Assembly (NCBI GenBank): GCA_029255685.2
Contig: CM055311.2
Coordinates: 56,813,048 to 56,877,047 of the forward strand
Length of the DNA: 64,000 bases
Direction: 5' to 3'
DNA from: Silene conica
Taxonomy: Eukaryota; Streptophyta; Magnoliopsida; Caryophyllales; Caryophyllaceae
In this document: in pieces, positions 55,573-64,000 of the stretch
Layout: the number at the start of each line of letters is the position of its first letter
How positions within the stretch are numbered: the first letter of the stretch is position 1
Position numbers and translations under genes: made by a program
The notes under the pieces: model-generated
Told to the model about the DNA's origin: nothing
Databases searched by the model: none
Seen by the model: only the letters and a program-made list of their open reading frames with translations

Positions 55573-56553
55573 TGTAACATCCCGCATTTTCGTAAATTAT
55601 AATTTAAAGGTTTTAATTATTTTTACGGGATAAAATAATATTTTAATATTTAATGTTAATTTATTTTTTATAAATAGTAAGATCCGTCTTAAGAACCTTA
55701 AGTCCTTAAGACGAATACAAACTTGGCAACTTGGATCCTTAACTTAAAACCCGTTATCCAAACCCGTTTCCCCTTGAAACGGAAAGGACAATCATAAACC
55801 CTTAAACCCTCAAATGTGTCGACATATTGTCCTTCACAAATGCAAAACACAGTAACCTTCATTTCTCAAAAACTCTCCTAAATTTTCATCTTCTTTCTCT
55901 CTTTTCTTCACCATCCGTCCGCCGAATCGAGGTAATAATAACATTTTCGGAATCCTTGCGAGATTTCCAAGACATCCGTCTCCTTCAATTTCATTTTCGT
56001 TCAACTTGAAAAAGGGGCTGTTTTGTGTAATTTCCGTTTTAGCATCTAAAAACCCGTTTTCTTTGTTGTAGGAGAAGACTTAGAGGATCTTGGTGTTGGT
56101 AGTTTCCTTATTGAAGAGGATCTTGGAGCTTAATCGCATTTAAGGTGACGATTAAGAGTAACTCGGCCTTTTTGTTAAAATAGCAAGTTTTGTGTTGTGT
56201 TCTTGTTCTAAGTTTCTGATTTTTGTATTGTTGATGATGTTTGAGTTTAGGTTGATGTTAGGAATGTGTTTTTATATGTTCCCACATGATTTAATTAGAG
56301 TATTTGATGTCCTTATGCTTGAGGAGTTTATATTTCAGATTTTAAGTTCTTAAGACGGATACAAGAATTGTTCATAATTTGTGTTTTAGATGTTCAATAA
56401 TCATGTGGATGAATACTTGAGGATTGTTATGGGTTATATGTGCTGGTAGGAATGAATTTGTAGCTTGAAATCATGATGTAGGAGTGTTTGTCGAAAGTTT
56501 AGAGGAATTGGTGAATTGCAGGAAAATCGCGAAACAGACCTGCCCGTGTAGGG

Positions 56554-56628
56554 GCGCAGGCTGCGCAACCCTAAGCGCAGGCTGCGCAATTCAGGCGCAG
56601 CTGCGCACCCTATTGCGCAGGCTGCGCA
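56554..56628. repeat. Dyad array in solo LTR, four units at 20-21 bp spacing
   Basis: GCGCAGGCTGCGCA at 56554 and 56575, GCGCAGCTGCGC (perfect palindrome) at 56595, and GCGCAGGCTGCGCA at 56615. Confidence 0.92.
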
Positions 56629-57173
56629 ATCCGCCTGTATCTTCGTGTTGTTTTCTTTGTTTCGTGATTGTTTTGGGTGTTTGTTTCTCAATTGTTTAAG
56701 TGATGTTTTAGCCATGTTTATGAACATATTCACATGATTTAGAATATATGTTTAGGCTAATTAAAGTATGATCAAGTGTTTAATTAAGTGTCTCATGTTT
56801 AATACTTCTAATGGTTGTTGTGAGGTTGTTCATCTAAGTTGTTCTTCATGCTTAAGTACCATGTTCAAGGTGTTTAAAGTAATGGTTTGGGTAGTTAGCA
56901 AGCAACAATTAGAGATGTTGTTTATCTAGCCATTGTTAGTTATCTCATAGTGATGATGGGTAGTTGGTAAGTTAAGTTGAGAATGTTCTTCTCTTAAGTT
57001 AAATTTATCCTAAGCTTGTAAAGAGACTTAGTGTACCTAGTCAAGTGTTTTATGACCCTTAGACTTGTGAGATGAAGGTCTTGAGTTAGTCTTTGTTGTT
57101 GGAATTGGTTATCTTTTATGTATGTGGGTTGAGGTCCCCGGAGGATGGGCGACACTATATTGGGTTCGGGAAT

Positions 57174-57228
57174 GGAGAGAGGATAGAGACCCCCCGGTCG
57201 GGTAACCGAAAGGGAAACCGGCTCTCCC
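57174..57228 (+). repeat. Hairpin-forming module, copy 1
   Basis: Contains GACCCCCCGGTCGGGTAACC and AGGGAAACCGGCTCTCC. GGAGAG/CTCTCC and CCGGT/ACCGG can pair. Copy 2 is at 58050-58101 with substitutions. Confidence 0.75.
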
Positions 57229-57324
57229 TTAACTTAGTTCCCGGGATCAATTAAGTGTTGGTTAGAAGTTAAGAAAAGTAGAACTATAGATTAGTTCATA
57301 GACTTGGATGATATTGTATTGATG

Positions 57325-57888
57325 CGTATTAAGTTATGCCTTAAGCTGGCCTCTGAACTTAATACGTGAGCTGTTTGTCATATATGGGGATATGCCTTAA
57401 GCTGGCCTCTGAGCCCTATATGTGTATGTTTGTCGTGTCTGGGACATGCCTTAAGCTGGCCTCTGAGTCCAGACATGTTTGTTGTGATCGCGTTGGAACA
57501 TGCCTTAAGTTGGCCTCTGAGTCTGACGAGTAGAGCAGCTGCACAACGAGGCATTTAGGTCGTAACACCTCACCCGGAGTGCAGGTGTTTGATGCTAGAA
57601 CATGCCTTAAGCTGGCCTCTGAGTTTAGTATCTTGTGATGTGGTGAAGGGACATGCCTTAAGCTGGCCTCTGAGTCCTTTACTTTTGGATGCTAGTCTAT
57701 GCCTTAAGTTGGCCTCTGAGTCTAGTGTCTTGCTGATTGGCGGGTCTATGCCTTAAGTTGGCCTCTGAGTCCTTGCTTGCTGAATGTTTTGGTGTTTAGG
57801 TTATGTCTTAAGTTGACCGTTGAACCTTTACACTTGCTGAATGATTGGTATGTAGGTTATGTCTTAAGTTGACCGCTGAACCTTATAC
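57325..57888 (+). repeat. Array of ten hairpin units with conserved core and covarying arms
   Basis: Cores start at 57336, 57392, 57446, 57500, 57602, 57653, 57699, 57748, 57803 and 57859. Units 1-8 share GCCTTAAGCTGGCCTCTGA (with C or T before TGG); units 9-10 read GTCTTAAGTTGACCG. Each core sits between arms that complement each other but differ from unit to unit: unit 1 CGTATTAAGTT/AACTTAATACG (11 perfect pairs); unit 3 TGTCTG/CAGACA; unit 5 ten pairs with two G-T pairs; unit 6 ten pairs with one bulge. Unit 8 is the weakest. Unit spacing is irregular (46-102 bp). Confidence 0.9.
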
Positions 57889-57934
57889 TTGTTGAATTTT
57901 ATCTGCTTGCCTTGAGTTGGTACAGTGTCAGATA

Positions 57935-57980
57935 GATGTTGATATGGATGATATAGATGTTGATATTGATGATATAGATG
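57935..57980 (+). repeat. Short minisatellite, GATATAGATGTTGATAT type
   Basis: About two and a half units of ATAGATGTTGATATGGATGAT. Confidence 0.85.
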
Positions 57981-58049
57981 TTTTGACTTGTATTGTTCAT
58001 CCAAGGCATTGGATGACTCTAAGTCAGTTTCGTAAATGGTTTGGACTGA

Positions 58050-58101
58050 AAGACCCCCTGACCGGGTAACCGGTAGGGAAACCGGCTCTCCTTCCAAATA
58101 G
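58050..58101 (+). repeat. Hairpin-forming module, copy 2
   Basis: GACCCCCTGACCGGGTAACC and AGGGAAACCGGCTCTCC, matching 57187-57228. Confidence 0.75.
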
Positions 58102-58696
58102 TTTCCGAAGTTGGTTGAGAGTCGTGCATTAGTGATTGCATGATAGTGTGAGATCAGTTGATGAGACTTTTTATGCTTCACATGTTTATATATGTTGGAG
58201 TATTCTGTTTGTATTTCTGTGTTACGTGTCGTTACAAAAGGTGGCTAGGAGAACTCTAGTCACTCTCCACTGATTGTGGCGTACATGTTTACATGTATGT
58301 AGGTACATGACAGGTGGTTGGCAGAGGGTTGCATGGAGCTAGCGAGCGATGATCCTATTCATCGATTGACTTACACGTTTACGTTAGCTAGACTTTAGTT
58401 TACATTTCAGTTTTGAGTGCCTGTAGGGATGTGCCATCTCAGGCTGTATGTATTTATATTTTACTTTCAGTTTTAGTTTTAATTCACCTCGCATGTTGTT
58501 TATGTTAAAAAGTTTTAATTCCGCTGCATTTTTAGTACTTTGTGTGTTTTATATTTCCGCTTTCGCGAGGGGTTTTACAATCTTCCTACACCTTAAAATT
58601 ACAGTTTCTCTCTATTTTCTAGTATTAGATTAGTGTTGGAATGGATTAGTTTTCCTTCATGTAATTACATTTCCTTTTAGCGACAAATTAGAATAT

Positions 58697-59633
58697 AAGG
58701 GGTCGTTTGGTTGGTACGGGAATTACAACATCACATGAAATACAAATTCATGGAAAATAAGCTCCCTCGTCTAATTCATGGGAATTTGCTAAAGTTGTTT
58801 GGTTGTCGATGTGGGAATTCACTTCCATAGGAACTTCAACCCACCAGGGCCGTCTTCGAGATTTTGGTAGCCCTGTGCGAAATTTCAAATGAGGCCCTTC
58901 TTTATAGTTTTTTCGTTTGAATGTGAAATTATTATTAAAACGATATTATTTATTATAAACAATAATAAATTATTTAAAGTTAAAATTTAAGTTTAAACTA
59001 CACAAAAAAATGAATATATATATATTTTTGCTTGTCAAATGAATATTTTTGAGTAATTTAAATGGATGAAAATACATTCAATAATATAAATAAAAACTAT
59101 TCCGTTCAAAAAAAAAAACTATTTTTACGTGATATAAGAGAAAAATTAAAGGATCCGATAAACTTTCAAGCGTGTAAAACTCGAGATAATTTTATCATGA
59201 AGGCATAATAAAAAAATAAAAAAAAACATTTAAGAAAGATGTTGATTGGGAGTCGAACACGCTCTATTTGGAACAAATGCAAGTTTTGAACCACCAGACT
59301 AGTTTCAATTATATGTTACTATATGGACAAACTTCTACCTATATTTACAATTTACCACTTTATTGGGCCCTCCACAATTGGGGGCCCTGTGCGACCGCAC
59401 GGGCCGCACAGGCTAAAAGTCGGGCCTGCAAGCCACCAAGGGGGGAGTCGGTAAGAAATTTCCTCCATTTATGCAGGAAGTTACTTCCATGGGAAGTGGC
59501 ACTTCCCCCATTTTTAATGGAAGTGACACTTCCCCCATTTTTACAAAAAGAGGGCAACCAAACAACTCTCTTATTTGCACTTCATGGGAATTTCCACTTC
59601 TCATGTTTTTCCAAGACAGCCAAACAACCCCTT
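58697..59633. mobile_element. MITE-like element with GGGGT(C/T)GTTTGG ends, interrupted
   Basis: AAGGGGTCGTTTGGTTGG on the left and CCAAACAACCCCTTA type sequence on the right (about 59619-59633) are inverted. Inner repeats of ACTTCCATGGGAAT and GAAGTGACACTTCCCCC type occur. The ends resemble Harbinger/Tourist MITEs. The target duplication is uncertain (TA or TAA). Confidence 0.6.
58845..59428. mobile_element. hAT-like non-autonomous element inserted in the MITE
   Basis: Ends CAGGGCCG (58845-58852) and CGGGCCTG (59421-59428) are inverted with one mismatch. The flanking 8-mers CAACCCAC (58837-58844) and CAAGCCAC (59429-59436) match at seven of eight, as an aged hAT target duplication would. 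No transposase. Confidence 0.65.
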
Positions 59634-60332
59634 ATTTATATTCAAGTTCTTGTTCTTCCATTCAAGTTCTATTTTTATTGTTAAGGTAATTCTATTTCTT
59701 ATATTGTTATGTTATTTTATTTATCATTTTTCATTACTAGTTTAGTTTTTATTATGTTTGAGTAGTTTATTTTGTCTATGGAATAAAATAAGCCATGCAT
59801 GATATGTAATTTTAATTGTTAAATTGAATTAGTGGTTATTGGTATTTTATTTCTATCACATGTTTGCATCATAATGTTTAATCTTTGTTTAAAGGTCTTA
59901 TTCATTGATTAAGTTTGTTAATTCGTTTTATAAGTCGAGAGGTACTGAATCAAATTAGACTAAGCATGTGTAATACGACGACCAGTCATAAACGATAGTT
60001 TCTCTAGGACCCGATTTGTTGTTGACACTAATATCGTAAGGTGAGTGTCTTTAAACCTAAACAATTATCATAATTCTAGCATTTCTAGTTTGACATGGGC
60101 ATTTACATAGTTTGCATGTATGACCCAACCACCCTGGACTCTTTATTTTATATTGTTACTTTACCAAACCAACAAACAATCAAACCGTCTTAGATAAAAT
60201 TCATTACATAACAACCAACATAATAACTACCGAGCTTCCTGTGGATTTCGACCCCTTAATAAGGTATTTTTGTATAGATATGCGATATCCTATCAACTGC
60301 AAGATGGTTTGAAAGGTGGAGATGCTTCACCG
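59634..60332. other. AT-rich spacer, nothing recognised
   Basis: No ORF, terminal repeat or RNA gene identified. Confidence 0.55.
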
Positions 60333-61471
60333 TTAATCAACACACTGTAGGAAAGTGTCGAAATGCACTCCCACATAAGATTGCACTGGGTAGGTGGAAA
60401 ACCAAAGCATTTCATAACAGAGAAATTGCCAAACGCGGTTAACAGCCTTTTGCATGTCAAGTTTTAAGGTGGTATAACAGTTTGTACCTTTGGTAGTCTT
60501 GATGATATAATGCATGATTTCATGAGCGATAAGACATCCGTCAGACATAAGGCGGCCAGGGACAAAAGTTTGCTGAGCATCAGAGATAAGAGATGGAATA
60601 ACCTTCTTGAGGCGGGACACAATGCATTTGGAAGCCAACCTGTAGATACATTATAGAGGCTAATAGGACGCCAAGGACGGTATTGTGTGACAATTTCAAG
60701 CTTATCAATCTTTAGGATAAGAGTGATTAGAGTGTTATTTCATTCTTTCAGCATGACACATGAGTTAAGAAACCGGGGAAGAGCCGAAACAACAAGCGGT
60801 CTAACCTAGACCAGAAAGTTTGTAAGAATTTAGCCGTTATACCATCACTGCCATCAGGGCCGGGTGATTTAGATCCTTCATAGAGCAAATAACATGATAA
60901 ATTTCTTGTTCTGAAAGAGGTGTCAATAGAAAAGAACAACTGGAGTTATCCAAATGGGGAAGGTTGAGACGAGACAGCAACGAGTGGATGAAACCAAGAG
61001 GCGAAGAGGTATCTTGAACCGGACTTCGACATAGAAGTTCTTAAAATAAGACGATATCTCAGTAGATATATCTTCAGGCTTGTCAAGCCATTCCTCAGAT
61101 TGAGCACGGAGCGTTAAAATGTTATGCTTAAAGGCACCTTGTTTGACTCGGTTGTAAAGAAAACGTATAGGAAATCCATATAAAATCTCACTTCAAATTT
61201 TGATCTTTGTGCCCAATAGCAGCGTTGCTTCTTAACAAATCCAAACGTGTAAGCCTAAGATTCTGGAGAGAGTGATAAAATCCATGTCAACAATTTGTGA
61301 TTCTACCATATCCAGATCCAGATCCGCTTCAATAAGCGACCAATTAATGCCATGTGAGAAGCAGTGATTGAGTACCCATTTCATAATTAATCGACGTCCT
61401 AAGCCGAGTTTCCGAGATAATTCAAACATTAAAGACCCAACAACTTGAGATTTCCAAGCTTCGGCAACCAA
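60333..61471 (-). pseudogene. LINE (L1-type) ORF2 remnant, reverse transcriptase region
   Basis: On the minus strand, reading down from 61471: EAWKSQVVGSLMFELSRKL; then, near 60870, SKSPGPDG followed by ITAKFLQTFW; then TLILKIDKLEIVTQYRP (about 60720-60680); then ASKCIVSRLKKVIPSLIS with AQQTFVPGRLMSDGCLIAHE and LKLDMQKA (60638-60400). This is the plant L1 RT order up to motif A (the D of LDM). Motif C (YxDD), endonuclease and RNase H are absent. At least three frame breaks. L1 copies themselves by target-primed reverse transcription; this one is a dead, truncated copy. Confidence 0.87.
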
Positions 61472-61993
61472 ATGTTGTATTTCAGGTCATTTTGAATTGG
61501 GTCATTTTAGTGTCAGGTGGTTACTTTCAAGTTAGGTGATTTCAGGTAGGCTTTAACAAAGTTTAGGTCCTATTCGGATCAAGTCAATTCATATTCAGGT
61601 TCTACAACTGTCTCGAGTCGTCTTTTAAGGTCAAGTCATCACTTGTTCAGGTCAGGTTGGTTTTCCCACCGAAGGAGTGGGAAACACTAAAATCCAGAAG
61701 CCATTCACCATAAATCAAAAGGAGCTATTTTGATTTAGTATCAGAATCATGATAAAAAAATTTACAAAAAATGCTTGCTAATGCAACTTTCAAAGTGCAT
61801 GTTATTTACATAGACTCAACATATGATAGTCACTAAAATAATTGGTACTGCAGTTATTACGTGAACATCATTGTAAAATTGGATGTTACTAACACCCAGT
61901 TTTAAATATTATACTAAAAACTGCTTCCTTCATAAGAGACACTTTAATAGTCAGTCCACAACCATCTCGACGCAAGGGATACAGAGCCAAGCT
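61472..61993. other. Spacer with CAGGTCA words; probable 3' UTR of the RING gene near its end
   Basis: 61480-61665 is built from degenerate CAGGTCATTT/CAGGTTCAGG words on the plus strand, a repeat texture seen in decayed transposons. The part next to 61994 would be 3' UTR of the minus-strand RING exon. Confidence 0.4.
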
Positions 61994-62096
61994 TCAATGA
62001 CGAAAGGTTCTAACTACCTGATCAATGCGTCGTCGACAAAGTGGACAGTTTGATAGATGTGACGAACAAGCTGTGCAACAACACATATGACCACAC
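61994..62096 (-). CDS. Last exon of a RING-HC E3 ubiquitin ligase, SP1-like
   Basis: Minus-strand exon from 62096 (after GTGTGCAG, a good acceptor) to TGA at 61994-61996. It encodes 33 residues starting CGHMCCCTACSSHL and ending CPLCRRRIDQVVRTFRH: the second half of a C3HC4 RING, with zinc ligands C, H, C, C, C, C visible. This wording matches the C terminus of the SP1/SPL1 family, plant relatives of human MUL1, anchored in the chloroplast outer membrane or peroxisome, which ubiquitinate import-machinery proteins (family knowledge). The exon starts one base into a codon, fitting a preceding Pro codon (PCGHM). Upstream exons should lie above 62096; I found none up to 64000, so either a long transposon-filled intron follows or this is an isolated remnant. 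A longer ORF in another frame (62022-62213) covers and hides it. Confidence 0.72.
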
Positions 62097-63111
62097 CTGC
62101 ACACCATTTTGAAGACCATGTTTTCTCAGCAAGACTTGAGTAGCATAGTGGCATGCTATACAATTAAAAAGCAACTGTTTCTTAAATGGTTTGACGATTA
62201 CCATCAACGGCATTTCAAAAAAATAATTGGCCGCATTTACTGATATTCAGCCATGACTGCTCATACCACGACCATGACTGAAATTAAAATACTACGCTAC
62301 AAAAGCAGTCATAACTTGAAACAAACGTCTCTTTTCGAAATCACAGTCCATACGACTAAAACTTCCGGAACATAAAAGTTCAATTATCAAATCCCCAAAT
62401 GCGACGCCAAAGAAGAGAAAGAGGAGCGACCATCACCAAACATAATGCCCATTTAACATCCTAAAATCAAATTGTCCAACTTTGACAAATAATTTCTTTT
62501 TATTTCTCTTTTGTCATGCAAAATTATCTAAAGATTTTTTCAATAGAAATAATTCGTAAAGTTGATCTAGTTTATGTTACCGCAATTATAATCAGTGTTA
62601 GAAGTTTTGTTGCGGGTCTAAAGGAAAGGAAAAGGGATCATATCCCTTCATTCCTTTTGTTGATGTTTGTTTTACTATTTTTTCCTTTCCCTTTCCCCCT
62701 TTCGTCTACCCCCAAGGGTAAGAGATTCCCTTTCCGCACCTCTCACTAGTGTACCACCATGAACATTCTCATGCACCACCACCGCACTGCCCGAGCCCAA
62801 GCGGTAGCCGCCAGTTCATCAGCGCCGTGGACTTTGTCAGAGCACACGCCGCCCCACCACCACTGTTTCACCCTCGTCAACCCTCCTTCTTCACACTTTC
62901 GAAAACCCAAACACACACCCACATTCTCCATCAAAACACCAGTACACCACCAAGGTGGTCCCTCAAACCGGAAAATGCAAATGGAAACACATTCAATTTT
63001 AACAAGGAAGTCAAAAAATTTAACCAATTCCTATGCATTCCGAACTATCATGGACTCACATTTGTCAAAACACTTTAAAAATAACATATATTTCAAAAGA
63101 ACTTAATGTAA
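62097..63111. other. Non-coding stretch, partly C-rich
   Basis: Possible intron of the RING gene. 62745-62960 is rich in CCACCACC and yields overlapping ORFs in several frames without family features. Stretches of CCCTTTCC at 62680-62740 resemble interiors of the MITE at 63112-63694. Confidence 0.4.
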
Positions 63112-63694
63112 TAAGGAGGCGTTTGGTTGGGGCACCAATGACATACCCTTTCCTCATTCCCTTCACTCACATCACCAACAGTCCAACACCCAACACCAAC
63201 CACCACCAACACGCCAGCCAGCACCAATGCCACCGCCAGCGATCTATCCCCTGCCTTGATGTCGGTGGCTTCGCTTCACTCCCACCACACAACCCTTGCC
63301 GTGTCCTTCCCCCTACCACTCGATATCCCCACCTCCCACAACCACTACAAATGCCAAAAATTCACTCCCCCTCATTCGAAATCAAACCCCTCACCCCCAA
63401 AAACACAAAGATGTAGTGTTTATAGGGGTGAGATGATTTTCGATGTATGGTAGGAGAAAGAGACAACGGGAGGGAAGGGGGTGGGTGGTTGTATCGGCTG
63501 CCACCGCCACCAGATGGTGTATGGAGGTGGTTTTAGAGCAAGGAGTGGTGGCGGTTGGTTTTGGGTCTTTGAATCTCATTCCTTTACATATGTTAATCAA
63601 GCAAGGATGAGGATCAAAGAGTATCCTTTTCTTTTCCCTTTCCCTTCCCTTTCTTTATTACGTTCCCATACCTCTTTGCCAACCAAATAACCCC
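63112..63694. mobile_element. MITE-like element with GGCGTTTGGTTGG ends
   Basis: AGGCGTTTGGTTGG (63118-63131) and the complement of AGGGGTTATTTGGTTGG (about 63678-63694) form imperfect inverted ends. The interior is C-rich on the left and G-rich in places on the right, with AAGGGAAGGGAAAGG-like runs at both sides. Similar in type to 58697-59633. No transposase. Confidence 0.5.
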
Positions 63695-63807
63695 TAAGAA
63701 AATACTCATATTTCGATTTTGACTCTAAAGTCTGAAGTCTGAACTGAGAAGCAAACACGAGAATAAAATATGCCACTGCAATCAACATGTTGATTGGGTA
63801 GCTGATA

Positions 63808-64000
63808 CTCCCACTGTCCCAATCATTTGATTACTTTTGATTAAAATGCCCCTCACAAAGAATATTAAATAAATACACAAAGGAACAGAATATAGAGAAA
63901 ATGTTTTTTAACCAACACTATCCTCCAACTTTCTTCTTCTCTTGTGCAGTGCATCTAAATTTAAGTATTTCAGGATAATAGAAGCCCAACTATGTGTCCT
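63808..64000. mobile_element. Stowaway MITE start, cut by the window edge
   Basis: TA (63806-63807) followed by CTCCCACTGTCCCAATCATTTG, the usual Stowaway end with one change. The other end is outside the window. Confidence 0.6.

Larger units (their letters stand above)
55573..58579 (+). mobile_element. Solo LTR of a gypsy-type element, 3,007 bp
   Basis: Starts TGTAACATCCCGC and ends GAGGGGTTTTACA, with TSD ATCTT on both sides (55568-55572 and 58580-58584). There is no primer site, coding or second LTR. Such LTRs form by recombination between the two LTRs of one element. Length and end sequences fit a chromovirus. Inside are four arrays: GC-rich dyads (56554-56628), a two-copy CCGGCTCTCC module, a hairpin array (57325-57888) and a short minisatellite (57935-57980). 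Confidence 0.93.

Noticed and set aside
57325..57888. Reading the repeated-core array as a CRISPR-like array
   Set aside because: The spacing is irregular, the variable parts are complementary arms rather than unique spacers, and it lies inside a plant LTR with a perfect target duplication.
62022..62213. 63-residue minus-strand ORF at the RING locus
   Set aside because: The other frame encodes the recognisable RING exon; this one is its shadow plus intron.
62749..63416. Overlapping ORFs rich in His/Pro on the plus strand
   Set aside because: Several frames are open together because the DNA is C-rich (CCACCACC); no family features.

Overview
This window is plant nuclear DNA, almost certainly from a eudicot with a repeat-rich genome. 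The evidence is spliced host genes (one with a chloroplast-targeting N terminus), plant-type LTR retrotransposons (Ty1/copia, Ty3/gypsy chromovirus, Ty3/gypsy Tat lineage), TRIMs, Stowaway and Harbinger elements, a Helitron and a LINE remnant. The style of the repeats makes me lean towards Caryophyllales, with low confidence. Host coding sequence is only a few per cent of the window; most of the rest is transposable elements in nested layers.

Layout. 1-1022: a miniature non-autonomous copia-type element cut by the window edge. 1078-4379: two direct copies of a ~740 bp repeat flanking a copia fragment truncated at both ends; one copy holds a Stowaway MITE and the other keeps the empty site. 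6303-16230: a complete, very young Tekay-type chromovirus (2,294 bp LTRs with one mismatch seen, TSD TTAAG) sitting inside a small MITE. 17231-18318: an LTR fragment. 18452-19004 and 20561-21115: two complete TRIMs of one family. 21985-23233: a PIF/Harbinger element with a decayed transposase and odd subterminal repeats. 23968-25691: host gene 1, minus strand, four exons, RPH1-type chloroplast membrane protein. 27550-28539: Helitron 3' part. 28668-29330: host gene 2, intact single-exon ORF of unknown function. 29721-48451: a Tat-lineage gypsy element (TSD TTTAC) with a decayed gag-pol and a spliced antisense gene, split by a complete copia element on the minus strand (36402-45022, TSD GGATC). 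48599-54050: a 5.4 kb imperfect palindrome with tandem-repeat arms. 55573-58579: a solo LTR (TSD ATCTT). 58697-59633: a MITE-like element holding a hAT-like insertion. 60333-61471: LINE remnant. 61994-62096: the last exon of a RING-finger gene. 62097-64000: further MITE-like sequence.

How the parts relate. LTR mismatches counted by eye rank the insertions: Tat element (about 10 in 616 bp) older than the copia inside it (about 9 in 992 bp), both much older than the Tekay element (1 in 2,294 bp). The Tekay element is the best candidate for recent activity, though its gag and pol frames differ by one base. The in-frame stops in the Tat element all fit C-to-T change at CAG or CGA codons, as expected of methylated, silenced DNA.

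The most unusual signal is in the solo LTR at 57325-57888. Ten units share a ~20-base core, and each core is flanked by a different pair of complementary arms (8-11 pairs, including G-T pairs). The core's own short inner stem also changes in a compensating way between two subfamilies. A second signal, seen in three unrelated retroelements, is a short array of GC-rich dyads spaced 19-21 bp apart.
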